Shown: positions 36,145-46,407, counted from the stretch's first letter. The stretch: 64,000 bases of DNA from an uncultured Muribaculaceae bacterium (GCA_947629175.1 CANRCT010000012.1:1-64000), one strand, 5' to 3'. Translations and numbers: made by a program. Notes: a model not told the origin generated them from the sequence alone.

Positions 36145-37796
36145 AGATATCGCTTGATCGACCGCTTGGGGGTCTTCTCGAACTCGTTGGCTATAAGCTG
36201 TATGCGGTCGATGCGTTCGTAGGGGGCCACCAAGCGGTTGAGCTGCTGGGTCACCTTCTCCATGATTTCGGGGAGCATCGCAGCCGTCACTCCGCGGCGG
36301 TCCATCGCCTCGTAATCGGGATAGACGAGGGCTATCAGCCGCTTGCCGCGCTCCACCACGAGGCTTTCGGCCACGAAAGGCATATTGTTGAGCTTCGCTT
36401 CGATCTCTTCGGGGTAGATGTTCTGTCCGTTGGCCGATAGGATCATGGTCTTGTAGCGTCCCTTGATGAAGATCGTGCCGTCGGAGCTGACCGTGCCCAT
36501 GTCGCCGGTATGGAGCCATCCCTCGCTGTCGAGCACAGCCTCCGTCGCCTCGGGATTCTTGTAATATCCCTTCATGACGTTCTGGCCGCGGACGCATATC
36601 TCGCCGGGGATTTCCGACGGACGGTCGCTGGTCACCTTCACCTCCATCACGGGCAGTATGCGTCCCGACGAGCCGGGTATGAAATCCTGCCATGGAGTAT
36701 AGCTGATAAGGGGGCCGCACTCCGTCATGCCGTAACCCACAGTGAAACGGAATTTTATACGGTGGAGAAACTCCTCCACCTCATGATTGAGCGGAGCGCC
36801 GCCGGCTATCACCTCCTCGAAGGCGCCCCCGAATGCGTCGGTCAGCTTGGCGCGGATCTTGGAGTAGACCGTGCGGTTGAGGAGCGGCAGAGCCATAAGC
36901 CGTTTCATCGACGGCTTGGATATGACGGGCAATATCTGGTTGCGGTAGATTTTCTCCAGAATGAGCGGTACGCACAGGATAAGGTTGGGCCTCACTTCGC
37001 CGAGAGCTTTCAGAAGAGCCTTGGGCGAGGGAAGCTTGCCGAAAAGAGTGATGTGGGTGCCGACGGCGAGCGGCACGAGCATGTCGAACGCGCAGCCGTA
37101 GGCGTGGGCCAGCGGGAGGAACGACAGGCAGCGCGACTCCCGGTAGTGGAGCTTCGAGCGCATGCCGAACACCACGTTGCCCACCAGGTTGCTGTGGGTC
37201 AGCATCACCCCTTTGGAGAAGCCGGTGGTGCCTGAAGTATAGTTTATCTCCGCGATCGACTCCTTTGCCATTACGGGATAGTCGATATCGCTCCGGCCGA
37301 ACCCTTTGGGGTAGCTGTTGGCGAATTCCTTCCGCAGCCGGCCTATCGCTCTGATGGCGCGGCCGGAATTATCGGGGTGTTCGGCAAGTACTTTTGCGTC
37401 GTCGAGGCTCATGGCCACTTTGATGCGGTGGAGCTTCTCGAATTCGATATTCTCCCATATCGAATCGCTGACGAAGAGCATCACGGAGTCGCTGTGGTTG
37501 ATGATATGCTGCGCGTCCTGAACGTTGAAATCCTGCAGTATCGGTACGATCGCAGCCCCGTATGTGACGGTAGCCATATATGTGACGATCCATGATATGG
37601 TGTTTTTGCCGAGAAGCGCTATCTTGTCGCCCGGCTTTACTCCGCAGTCGCGGAAGAAAAGGTGAGTGCTGGCTATGCGTTCGGCAAGCTGTCCGTAAGT
37701 GAGCGCGTCGCCCGAAGTGTAGTCGCTTACAGCCGGCAGGTCCCAGTTGTCGCGGAAGCTGCGGGCATAAATCTGCAATAGGTTTTCGTCGTACAT
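36132..37796 (-). CDS. AMP-dependent synthetase / long-chain acyl-CoA ligase
   Basis: INYTSGTTGFSKGVMLTHSN; VGYGMTECGPLISYT; GEICVRGQNVMKGYYKNPEAT; GWLHTGDMG; ILSANGQNIYPEEIE. Confidence 0.92.
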   Translation of the reverse strand: MYDENLLQIYARSFRDNWDLPAVSDYTSGDALTYGQLAERIASTHLFFRDCGVKPGDKIALLGKNTISWIVTYMATVTYGAAIVPILQDFNVQDAQHIINHSDSVMLFVSDSIWENIEFEKLHRIKVAMSLDDAKVLAEHPDNSGRAIRAIGRLRKEFANSYPKGFGRSDIDYPVMAKESIAEINYTSGTTGFSKGVMLTHSNLVGNVVFGMRSKLHYRESRCLSFLPLAHAYGCAFDMLVPLAVGTHITLFGKLPSPKALLKALGEVRPNLILCVPLILEKIYRNQILPVISKPSMKRLMALPLLNRTVYSKIRAKLTDAFGGAFEEVIAGGAPLNHEVEEFLHRIKFRFTVGYGMTECGPLISYTPWQDFIPGSSGRILPVMEVKVTSDRPSEIPGEICVRGQNVMKGYYKNPEATEAVLDSEGWLHTGDMGTVSSDGTIFIKGRYKTMILSANGQNIYPEEIEAKLNNMPFVAESLVVERGKRLIALVYPDYEAMDRRGVTAAMLPEIMEKVTQQLNRLVAPYERIDRIQLIANEFEKTPKRSIKRYLYNA

Positions 37797-37892
37797 AGTT
37801 ATGGCTGTCGGGTTTTATGGAGAGTTCCTGTGATAATTACAACGGCTCTGTTGCCATGATGGTTCGTTGCGCGTCAGCGTGACGTGAGCCGG

Positions 37893-38111
37893 TCAGTTGC
37901 TTTCCAGCCCTTCGAGGATGGAGCGGAGCTCCTCATCGGTGGCCGTGAGGCGTGTGCGGCATTCGCGCAGCAGCTCTGTGGCGCGTCGCGTGTAGGCGGT
38001 CAGGCGGTCGATGTCGCACGAATCGCTCTGCATGGTGCGCAATATGGAGTCGAGTTCGTTTATTGCCTGGGTATATGTCAGTTCGTTGACGGGTTTAGGC
38101 TGGTTTTCCAT
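37893..38111 (-). CDS. xseB: Exodeoxyribonuclease VII small subunit
   Basis: LTYTQAINELDSILRTMQSDSCDIDRLTAYTRRATELLRECRTRLTATDEEL; adjacent to xseA. Confidence 0.88.
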   Translation of the reverse strand: MENQPKPVNELTYTQAINELDSILRTMQSDSCDIDRLTAYTRRATELLRECRTRLTATDEELRSILEGLESN

Positions 38112-38143
38112 TGTAAGGCGTTCGATTTGATTATGTGATTGTG

Positions 38144-39472
38144 TTACTTGACTGTCGACATTACATGTCCGTCAGCCACTATTGTCTCTATTGTGGTTCC
38201 CGAAGGCATCTCTTCCACTGATTTCACAGCATGGCCCCCTATGCGGGTTATCGAATAACCGCGGCGCAGTGTGGCCATCGGCGACAGGGCGTCGAGCAGC
38301 GCGCCGGAAGCATCGATCTGCCGGCGCGAACGGTCGATGGCGTTGCGAGCCGCGGTGGCTATCTTTTCGCCTTTCGACGCGAGCCGGGCCGTCTCAGGGG
38401 CAGTGCGTGAGGTCGCGGCGCCCGCGAGCTGCAGGGCGCGTGAGGCGAGCCTCGACAGGCCGCGCTCTATGGCCGCTTTGGGCGCATGCGGAAGCTGGCC
38501 CTCGATATATGCGAGCTGCGCGCGGCAGCCGCTGATACGGTCGGTGACGCTCTGCAGTATTTCGGCTCCCGTGCGGCGCAGTGCGTCGAGAAGCGCCTGT
38601 GCCTGTCCTACGAGCCATTCGGCTGCAGCCGTCGGGGTCTTTACGCGCATAGCCGCCACGTAGTCGAGCACTGTAACGTCGCGCTCGTGGCCTATGCCTA
38701 CGATCACCGGAAGCGGGAACTGCGCCACGTTGGCGGCCAGATCGTAGTTGTCGAATGATATCAGGTCGCTGGTGGCGCCTCCGCCGCGGATTATCACCAC
38801 GCAGTCCCATTCCAGTTCGTCGGCGGCGATGCGTTCGAGAGCGCCGATGACTGACCGGGCGGTGTGTTCGCCCTGCATCACGGCTTCAAACAGTTTCACC
38901 CTGAAGCGGAACCGCTGCGTGTTGGCATACAGCTGATGACGGAAATCGCCGTAGCCGGCGGCGCCGCGTGCGGAGATCACGGCTATGTTAAGCGCTGGAG
39001 CCGGCCATGGGATACGCTTGTTCATCTCGGCGATCCCTTCGCGCGTCAGCCGCTGGAGTATCTCCCGGCGCCGACGCTCTACGTCGCCTACCGTATACGA
39101 CGGATCCACGTCGCTTATCACCAGCGACATGCCGTAAGCGCTGTGAAAGTTGACGCTGCCGCGCACAAGCAGTTTCATCCCTGTGGCCATGCGCTGCCCT
39201 GTGACAGCCGCAAACTTGCATTGCAGGCCGCTGAGCTGCGACGCCCAGATGATCGCTCTCAGGCGCGCTGTGACGGCCCCTGTGGCTTCGTTTTTCTCTA
39301 TCAGCTCCAGATAGCAGTGGCCGCCCGACGTGCGCATGTCGGAGGCCTCGGCCACGGTCCACACGTCGCGCAGCTCCGGCGTCGACAGCCGTCCGGATAT
39401 GCGTGCTGTGAGCGCGCCAAGGCTTATGGCGCTTTCTTCTGGCGCTGATGATGCGAAGGCCGGAGCGGTCAT
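38144..39472 (-). CDS. xseA: Exodeoxyribonuclease VII large subunit
   Basis: VWTVAEASDMRTSGGHCYLELIEK...RIPWPAPALNIAVISARGAAGYGDF...DCVVIIRGGGATSDLISFDNYDLAANVAQFPLPVIVGIGHERD. Confidence 0.95.
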   Translation of the reverse strand: MTAPAFASSAPEESAISLGALTARISGRLSTPELRDVWTVAEASDMRTSGGHCYLELIEKNEATGAVTARLRAIIWASQLSGLQCKFAAVTGQRMATGMKLLVRGSVNFHSAYGMSLVISDVDPSYTVGDVERRRREILQRLTREGIAEMNKRIPWPAPALNIAVISARGAAGYGDFRHQLYANTQRFRFRVKLFEAVMQGEHTARSVIGALERIAADELEWDCVVIIRGGGATSDLISFDNYDLAANVAQFPLPVIVGIGHERDVTVLDYVAAMRVKTPTAAAEWLVGQAQALLDALRRTGAEILQSVTDRISGCRAQLAYIEGQLPHAPKAAIERGLSRLASRALQLAGAATSRTAPETARLASKGEKIATAARNAIDRSRRQIDASGALLDALSPMATLRRGYSITRIGGHAVKSVEEMPSGTTIETIVADGHVMSTVK

Positions 39473-40113
39473 TTCTTAAGGGTGAATTTTTTGCCGTCCC
39501 ATTGATAATGCTGTTCGGGCAGCAGGCATGGAGCCACTATCTCATATAGGTCGGCCGACATGAACTGGCGTGTATTGTTGGTCAGTTTCAACACGGATGT
39601 CGACGGATCGTAGGTATAGCTTATGAGCAGAAAAGGCACGAGCGCCTCTACCTCGCCGATGTTCTCACGTCCTTTGTCGGTCAGCCATTGTTTCAGGGTG
39701 GGCCTGGTGAAGGCCGGCGCCGTGACGTCGGTCTGCCAGTCGGAGCTGTGTATGCTCATCTTGCTGTCGGGCGCCGGAGTGGCCACGGTGGAGATAAGCA
39801 TCAGCAGCGTGTCGCCCTTGGCGGTTGGCAGAAGATCGATCTCATAGTCGGATGACCCGGTCATTCTGAGGCTGATGCGCATCGGATCCAGACTTGTGAT
39901 GGCTGACTGGCCGTTCATGGCGTTGGCTGTGGTGTTGTTCATGCCGCTCGTGAAATAGTCGACCATGTCGAGCCGTGCATTGCGGTCGAGCAGAGGGAAG
40001 ACCTGTCGCGGAGCGTCCACGAAAGCTTTTGCTGCCGTAAGGGTCTGTGCGCCGGCTGCCACGCATGCGCCGGCAACGGCGGCCGCGAGGGCGAGATGTC
40101 GTAGGATTTTCAT
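39469..40113 (-). CDS. DUF3256 family secreted protein
   Basis: Signal peptide; AKAFVDAPRQVFPLLDRNARLDMVDYF...; ATGA overlap with xseA. Confidence 0.7.
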   Translation of the reverse strand: MKILRHLALAAAVAGACVAAGAQTLTAAKAFVDAPRQVFPLLDRNARLDMVDYFTSGMNNTTANAMNGQSAITSLDPMRISLRMTGSSDYEIDLLPTAKGDTLLMLISTVATPAPDSKMSIHSSDWQTDVTAPAFTRPTLKQWLTDKGRENIGEVEALVPFLLISYTYDPSTSVLKLTNNTRQFMSADLYEIVAPCLLPEQHYQWDGKKFTLKK

Positions 40114-40116
40114 CGG

Positions 40117-41889
40117 TTATTTTTTCTTGCGCGACGGCTTTTTGGTGCCTCCGCGGTTTTTCTTGAGGAAATATTCATAAGTGGTCTCGGGCTTCTCTTC
40201 GGCAAGCGCCGCGCGTTTCTTGCGAGCCGAAGCGCGTGCGTAGTCTTTGTCGGGATCGGCTATCTCGCTGTAGATGCGTTTGCCGCCGTATTCGGCTCCC
40301 GAGAGAGCACCTACCACGCGCCGAGCGTCGGCCTTAGGGACGTCGAAAAGCGAGTAGCCCGGCATGAGGTCGATGCGGCCTACGTCGACGCGTTTACCCT
40401 CCACTGTGTGGTTGAGCATGTCGATCAGGTTTCCGGCGTAGAATCCGTCGGCCTTTCCGGCGTTGACATATATCCGCGCCATACCGCGCTCGGCGGTGCG
40501 GCGATCCTTGTCCTGGTTGTTTTTAGGCCGTTCCTGTTTCTCGCGGTGAGGCTTCTCGTCGATGAAGTCGATTACCGGGGCGTCGCGGTAGTATTCGAGC
40601 AGACGATTGAATTCAAGCGACAGCACGCGCTTGAGCAGATCCTCCTGCGAGAGCCAGCCCAGCTTGCGGCTCACTCCGGGCATGTATTTATCGATCTCCC
40701 CGTCGTCGACCTTCACTTTCTCTATGCGGTCGGCCAGATTGTAGAGCTGCTTCTCGATGATATGCTCGGGGGTGGGCACCTCCTTGCGCTCGAATTTCTT
40801 GCCTATCTTCTTCTCGATCTCGCGCAGCTTCCCTTTCTCGCGCGAATGGATGATGGCTACCGACACACCGGTCTTTCCGGCGCGGCCGGTGCGGCCCGAG
40901 CGGTGGGTGTAGACGGCCGTGTCGTCGGGGAGTCCGTAGTTGATCACATGGGTCAGATCGTCGACATCAAGTCCGCGCGCGGCCACGTCGGTGGCGACGA
41001 GGAGCGACACCACGCGATCGCGGAACTTGCGCATCACTATGTCGCGCTGCTGCTGCGAGAGGTCGCCGTGGAGCGCCTCGGCGTTGTAGCCGTCGGCTAT
41101 AAGCTTGTCGGCGATCTCCTGGGTGTCGCGGCGCGTGCGGCAGAATATGATGGCGTAGATGTTGGGCGAATTGTCGGCTATGCGTTTGAGGGCGAGATAC
41201 TTGTCCTTGGCGTTGACCATGTAGTAGATATGCTTCACATTGGCGGCGCCTTCGTTGCGGTTGCCCACGACGAATTCCGTAGGTTCCTTCATGTATTTGC
41301 GGGCTATGCGGGCTATCTCGTCGGGCATCGTGGCCGAGAACATCAGCATCTTGCGGTCGGAGGGTACGCATGCGAGTATCTCGTCGATAGAGTCGAGAAA
41401 TCCCATGTTGAGCATCTCGTCGGCTTCGTCAAGCACTACCGTATGCACTCCGCTGAGATCCACTACGCCACGGTTGATCAGGTCGATCAGGCGGCCGGGG
41501 GTCGCCACTATGATCTGCACGCCCCCCTTCAGCGCTCTGATCTGGCTCTCGATGGATGAGCCGCCGTAGACGGGCAGCACCTTGATCTGCGGCATGTATT
41601 TAGAGAAGTCGGCCAGATCCGACCCGATCTGAAGGCAAAGCTCGCGTGTGGGGGAGAGTATAAGTGCCTGGGGCTTGCGAAGCTCCGGATCTATGCGCTG
41701 CAGCACTGGCAGTCCGAAGGCGGCTGTCTTGCCGGTGCCGGTCTGCGCCAGAGCCACTACATCGCCCTCGGCATTCTCGCCCAGCAGATGGGGTATCACC
41801 TTCTCCTGTACAGGCATCGGTGTTTCAAAACCCAGTTCCTCGATGGCGCGGCGGAGATTCTCGTTGACGCCCAGTTCTTCAAATGTCAT
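40117..41889 (-). CDS. DEAD-box RNA helicase (DeaD/CsdA-like)
   Basis: AQTGTGKTAAFGLP, PTRELCLQI, DEADEMLNMGF, SATMP, HRSGRTGRAG; C-terminal DbpA-like RNA-binding region and basic tail. Start at MTFEELGVNENL (41889). Confidence 0.93.
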   Translation of the reverse strand: MTFEELGVNENLRRAIEELGFETPMPVQEKVIPHLLGENAEGDVVALAQTGTGKTAAFGLPVLQRIDPELRKPQALILSPTRELCLQIGSDLADFSKYMPQIKVLPVYGGSSIESQIRALKGGVQIIVATPGRLIDLINRGVVDLSGVHTVVLDEADEMLNMGFLDSIDEILACVPSDRKMLMFSATMPDEIARIARKYMKEPTEFVVGNRNEGAANVKHIYYMVNAKDKYLALKRIADNSPNIYAIIFCRTRRDTQEIADKLIADGYNAEALHGDLSQQQRDIVMRKFRDRVVSLLVATDVAARGLDVDDLTHVINYGLPDDTAVYTHRSGRTGRAGKTGVSVAIIHSREKGKLREIEKKIGKKFERKEVPTPEHIIEKQLYNLADRIEKVKVDDGEIDKYMPGVSRKLGWLSQEDLLKRVLSLEFNRLLEYYRDAPVIDFIDEKPHREKQERPKNNQDKDRRTAERGMARIYVNAGKADGFYAGNLIDMLNHTVEGKRVDVGRIDLMPGYSLFDVPKADARRVVGALSGAEYGGKRIYSEIADPDKDYARASARKKRAALAEEKPETTYEYFLKKNRGGTKKPSRKKK

Positions 41890-42158
41890 GTCAATGTCAA
41901 ATAGAATGATTTTACAAAAGTATAAAAAATTTCCGGAAAGGCTGCCGGCCTTCCTTAATGTATATAACAAATCTTGGCGGATAATGCTCATTCTGCCCCA
42001 AAAGGGGGCGCCGTCAGGAAAAAACGGAAGAAAAACCGGCGAAAAATGTATCTTTATGTGGATTTTCTTGCGTAGTTTGCAAAAATGCTTTACATTTGCT
42101 GCCGTAATTACACATATGGCTTAACAAAGTTCAATTTTTCAATCATTAATCTTACATA

Positions 42159-43496
42159 ATGAAAGCAGCAGAAGTCATCGACGATCTCAAGCGCCGTTTC
42201 CCCAACGAGCCTGAATATATCCAGGCTGTGGAGGAAGTGATCACCACTATCGAGGACACCTACAACGAGTATCCCGAGTTTGAGCGTTACAATCTCATAG
42301 AGCGTCTTTGCATACCCGACCGCATCTTTTCGTTCCGCGTCAGCTGGGTCGACGACCAGGGCAAGGTGCGCAACAACATGGGCTGGCGCATACAGCACAA
42401 CAATGCCATAGGCCCGTACAAAGGCGGCATCCGCTTCCACTCGTCGGTCAATCAGTCGATACTGAAGTTTCTCGCTTTCGAGCAGACATTCAAGAACTCG
42501 CTGACCACCCTCGCCATGGGTGGCGCAAAGGGTGGCTCCGACTTCTCGCCCCGCGGCAAGAGCGACATGGAGGTGATGCGCTTCTGCCAGGCATTCATCC
42601 AGGAACTGTGGCGCCAGATCGGCGCCGACACCGACGTGCCCGCCGGCGATATAGGCGTGGGCGGCCGTGAGGTAGGCTACATGTACGGCATGTACAAGAA
42701 GATGGCCCGCGAGAATACCGGCACGTTCACCGGCAAGGGCCGCGAGTTCGGCGGTTCGCTTATCCGTCCCGAAGCTACAGGCTACGGCAACGTTTACTTC
42801 CTGCTCAACATGCTCAAGACCCGTGGCATCGATATCGCCGGCAAGCGCGTGGCTATATCCGGATCAGGCAACGTGGCCACCTATACGGCTCAGAAACTGA
42901 TTTCGCTCGGAGCAAAGGTAGTGAGTCTGAGTGATTCCGACGGCACTGTGATAATCCCCGACGGACTGACCGAGGAGCAGATGAACTATGTGTTCCGTCT
43001 GAAGAACATCTACCGCGGCCGCATCCGCGAGTTCGCCGAGGAGTACGGTCTGCCGTATCATGCCGGCGAGCGTCCCTGGCAGATCGCCGACTGCGACATA
43101 GCGATGCCGTCGGCCACCCAGAACGAGCTTGACGGCGACGACGCGCGCGCGCTTCTGAAGCAGGGCGTGATCGCCGTAAGCGAGGGAGCCAACATGCCTT
43201 CGACACCCGACGCGATCAAGGAGTTCCTCGCCGCACGCATTCTCTACGCTCCCGGCAAGGCTGCCAATGCGGGCGGCGTATCGGTCAGCGGACTCGAAAT
43301 GGCCCAGAACTCGCAGAAGCTCTCGTGGAGCGCCGAGGAGGTCGACGCCAAGCTGCGCCAGATCATGGCCGACATCCATCATCAGTGCGAGCTCTTCGGC
43401 AAGGAAGCCGACGGCTATATCAACTACGTCAAGGGCGCCAACGTGGCCGGCTTCATGAAGGTGGCCCGCGCCATGATGGCCCAGGGCATTCTCTGA
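42159..43496 (+). CDS. gdhA: Glutamate dehydrogenase
   Basis: MGWRIQHNNAIGPYKGGIRFHSSVNQSILKFLAFEQTFKNSLTTLAMGGAKGGSDF; PAGDIGVGGREVGYMYGMYKK. Confidence 0.96.
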   Translation: MKAAEVIDDLKRRFPNEPEYIQAVEEVITTIEDTYNEYPEFERYNLIERLCIPDRIFSFRVSWVDDQGKVRNNMGWRIQHNNAIGPYKGGIRFHSSVNQSILKFLAFEQTFKNSLTTLAMGGAKGGSDFSPRGKSDMEVMRFCQAFIQELWRQIGADTDVPAGDIGVGGREVGYMYGMYKKMARENTGTFTGKGREFGGSLIRPEATGYGNVYFLLNMLKTRGIDIAGKRVAISGSGNVATYTAQKLISLGAKVVSLSDSDGTVIIPDGLTEEQMNYVFRLKNIYRGRIREFAEEYGLPYHAGERPWQIADCDIAMPSATQNELDGDDARALLKQGVIAVSEGANMPSTPDAIKEFLAARILYAPGKAANAGGVSVSGLEMAQNSQKLSWSAEEVDAKLRQIMADIHHQCELFGKEADGYINYVKGANVAGFMKVARAMMAQGIL

Positions 43497-43536
43497 TCCG
43501 TTTCAGCGCGGATTATATTCTACCTTTTTAAGCTTT

Positions 43537-43577
43537 GACCGGCGACAGGCCTGCGTTTCAGGATCCTGCCGCCGGTC
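43537..43577 (+). terminator. Hairpin downstream of gdhA
   Basis: GACCGGCGACAGG (43537-43549) / CCTGCCGCCGGTC (43565-43577). Confidence 0.6.
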
Positions 43578-43652
43578 ATCGTTTACAGCGGAGCTGGTAG
43601 AGACGAGGTGACAATTTAGTGTAATGAATTAGTTAGCTGGCTTATTATCACA

Positions 43653-43733
43653 GTAGGGATGCACCCCCGGTGCATCCGGAAACGCGATTGATGGACCCTG
43701 AAATCGGCGGATGCACCGGTGGTGTATCCCTAC
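43653..43733. repeat. REP/MITE-like extragenic palindrome
   Basis: GTAGGGATGCACCCCCGGTGCATCC (43653-43677) vs GGATGCACCGGTGGTGTATCCCTAC (43709-43733): 25-bp arms, 23/25 complementary. Confidence 0.75.
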
Positions 43734-43858
43734 GGTTTAATCGTAATCAACCGGTTGGATCGCTGAGCAGTCAGTAATATGAAGACGCAGTGTTAAATTA
43801 TTGTTAAAACACCTCGCCGAAGGACTATTTTTGCCGCCGCACGCTCTTATTAGACAGT

Positions 43859-44351
43859 ATGGACTGTAAAGAATTCACCCGCCGGCTGACAGAGTTCATG
43901 GAGCTTTACAAGCAGCAGCTGTTCCGCTACGCGTGCTATCGCGTGGGGGATCCGGCCGATGCGGAGGATATTCTTCACGACATATATCTGCGTATGATCG
44001 AAAATTTCGATCCGTCCCCGACCGATCGGCAACATGGGCGCTTACGTCTACCGTTCGCTGTTCCATGCCTGCGTATCGGCCCGGCGTGATGTTCGCCGCG
44101 TGCCGCTCGATTCTCCCGAAGTGACTGAACTCGATGCTGCCTCACCGGCGACTTTTGAAGAAGAATATGCCCGACTTACGGCCATATTGTCGCATCTTCC
44201 CGAAAATCTTGCTGAAGTGATAAGGCTGAAGATTTTCGCATCGATGACGTTCGACGACATCGCATCGTCGCTCGACGTGTCGTCCACTACGGCCAAGCGC
44301 CGCTATTATCAGGCTCTTGAATTATTACGGTCAAAATATCATTCACTATGA
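43859..44351 (+). pseudogene. ECF-type RNA polymerase sigma factor, split by a 1-nt frameshift
   Basis: ORF1 43859-44089 (MDCKEFTRRLTEFMELYKQQLFRYACYRVGDPADAEDILHDIYLRMIENFDPSPT) gives sigma region 2; ORF2 44034-44351 in the +1 frame (GAYVYRSLFHACVSARRD...LSHLPENLAEVIRLKIFASMTFDDIASSLDVSSTTAKRRYYQALELLRSKY) gives region 4. Confidence 0.85.
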
Positions 44352-45103
44352 GTCTCTCCAGTGATCATAACGAAAAAGACTATGAACGCCTGATCGAGGC
44401 TTTGACTCCACGCCACGCTCCGGTCACAGATATGAAGTTTGCGCCCCCGGCAGGAAGATTGAAGAGCCGTCTGGCGCGGTTGCTGAGCCATGCCGGACGT
44501 GTGGCTGCCGTGCTGGCGATCGGTGTCGGCATAGGGCTGTTGCTCTCGCGGCCGGATACGACAGTCGCGGCCGACAAGGTGGTGCAGCTCGGGATAGAGA
44601 AGATCAGGTCGTCGCGTATGTGTCAGATCGATTTCAAGGCACGGATGCTTCCGTCTACGCCGATTCGTCCGTTCCGTTTGTCGCCCGACGGGGAGATGAC
44701 CAGGGTGAGGATGGTGTTCCGCCCCGATTCAATAGGTGCCAGTATTACTTTCCGATGGTCGATGGACTGTCAGGATCAGTCGATAACGGTGATGCCTGAC
44801 GGTGACGTGCACTTCTGCGGCCGCAAACTCGGTCAGGCGGTGCCTGTGGAGTTTCTCCGGCATCTGACGCGCCTGTTTTATAGCGACCGAGACACCTTTG
44901 AAAATATCCTGAAATGTGATTTTGCGGTGGCCGATATCGGAGCGGCAATCAATGTGAGCGGACATGTGAGAGGTAATACTATCGGCATATGTGCCACGTT
45001 CTCCGACAAGAACGGACGCCTGGAGGTTTTCCGCATCTATGACACGTCGTGCCGTCCGATGCTGCTGATGGTCGAGACAGACTCGATCAGATATTATGAC
45101 TGA
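44348..45103 (+). CDS. Single-TM protein, anti-sigma-like position
   Basis: TM segment VAAVLAIGVGIGLLL; ATGA overlap with the sigma ORF. Confidence 0.6.
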   Translation: MSLSSDHNEKDYERLIEALTPRHAPVTDMKFAPPAGRLKSRLARLLSHAGRVAAVLAIGVGIGLLLSRPDTTVAADKVVQLGIEKIRSSRMCQIDFKARMLPSTPIRPFRLSPDGEMTRVRMVFRPDSIGASITFRWSMDCQDQSITVMPDGDVHFCGRKLGQAVPVEFLRHLTRLFYSDRDTFENILKCDFAVADIGAAINVSGHVRGNTIGICATFSDKNGRLEVFRIYDTSCRPMLLMVETDSIRYYD

Positions 45104-45128
45104 CCTTAATCATTAATTATACATCAAC

Positions 45129-46349
45129 ATGAACAAAAACGTATTGAAAGCTTGCGCAGGCTTCTCGCTCATCGTCATGACGGCGTCCTGCGGAAGTAAA
45201 AGCGGCTCATCGTCATCTGAAGTTGCCGCCGTAGCGGCTTTAGGCGATATGCCGGTGGTGGCCGAGCGTGTGGAGATGCCCGGCGGAGGAGAGCTGATAG
45301 TGGCCCATCCTGAAAAATCGGGGGAGAGAAAGACGCTGAAACTGTCGGATCTGGCCACGGATATCCGTATGGTCAGACTCGAAAACACCGACGAGGCTCT
45401 TATCGGGGCTGGGCAGACCTGGATCACCGGCGAGCGCATCATCGTCTACAGCGAGGGCGTGGTGAAGCAGTTTGATTTCGATGGCAAATATCTGGGTCAG
45501 ATCGGAGCCAGGGGCAACGGGCCCGGAGAATACTCCATCGCACCTTACGATTTCTACGTCGACGCCGATGCGGGACGGATCTATATGGTGCAGTATGGCG
45601 CCACGAAGCTGATGAGCTACAATTCCGACGGGACGTTTGCCGGCGATATCCCTCTTGCGCGCGAGATGCCCAAGGGCGCGGTGAGAGTCGATACGGAGAG
45701 GCGGCGCATCACGGCAGTATCGATGTGTTTCGAAGGCTCGAAATCACGCGACGAGGTGTGGGAGCAGGACTTCGACGGCAATCTGCTCTCGTCGGTGTCG
45801 ATGCCATGGCTCGAGGTGCCGATGGATTACAGCAATGAGGTGATGAGCAACATCGGCAGTCATCCTGAAGGATTCAGCTACTCGGTGCTTCGGTTTGTGC
45901 CTCGGGCCGACTCGCTCTACCAATACGATGGCTCCCGGCTGCGCCCGGTGTTCACGGCCTCGGTAAAAGAGGATGTCATGCATGGATATGACCGGCTTGG
46001 CAGCATGTATATGTTTGTCAGCTACGGAGAGCCGGAAGAGGTGGAAGAAAACAGCTATGTGGTTCCTGCCAATACGCCGATGCTCGTCGATCCGGCGACG
46101 CTCCGCGGCGGTTACTGCAACCTGATGATCGACTGCATAGGCGAGCTCCGCTGGGATTCGGGATGGATCTACACCAAGAGTCCCGACTATTTCATAATGA
46201 ATACCAGTCCGGGCGCGATATCGTCGTGGATCGACAAAAGCGTGGAGAAGTATGGTATTGAAGGCGACGCGCTAACGAAGCTGCGCGACTTCCAGTCGAC
46301 CCTCAGCGAGGACGACAACAATATCGTGGTCTTCGGCCGCTGGAAGTGA
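45129..46349 (+). CDS. 6-bladed beta-propeller lipoprotein
   Basis: Lipobox LIVMTASCGSKSG; DIRMVRLENTDEALIGAG...VKQFDFDGKYLGQIGARGNGPGEY, typical of Bacteroidales 6-bladed beta-propeller proteins. Confidence 0.85.
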   Translation: MNKNVLKACAGFSLIVMTASCGSKSGSSSSEVAAVAALGDMPVVAERVEMPGGGELIVAHPEKSGERKTLKLSDLATDIRMVRLENTDEALIGAGQTWITGERIIVYSEGVVKQFDFDGKYLGQIGARGNGPGEYSIAPYDFYVDADAGRIYMVQYGATKLMSYNSDGTFAGDIPLAREMPKGAVRVDTERRRITAVSMCFEGSKSRDEVWEQDFDGNLLSSVSMPWLEVPMDYSNEVMSNIGSHPEGFSYSVLRFVPRADSLYQYDGSRLRPVFTASVKEDVMHGYDRLGSMYMFVSYGEPEEVEENSYVVPANTPMLVDPATLRGGYCNLMIDCIGELRWDSGWIYTKSPDYFIMNTSPGAISSWIDKSVEKYGIEGDALTKLRDFQSTLSEDDNNIVVFGRWK

Positions 46350-46368
46350 CGGCTTTGAAATTGATGGA

Positions 46369-46407
46369 GGCGCGTCCGTTGCCCGGCAGACGGGGAGCGG
46401 ACGCGCC
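46369..46407 (+). terminator. Rho-independent terminator after the beta-propeller gene
   Basis: GGCGCGTCCG (46369-46378) / CGGACGCGCC (46398-46407), then GCTTTTTTAG. Confidence 0.85.

Noticed and set aside
40408-41559. 383-aa plus-strand ORF
   Set aside because: Antisense to the DEAD-box helicase; no domain signature.
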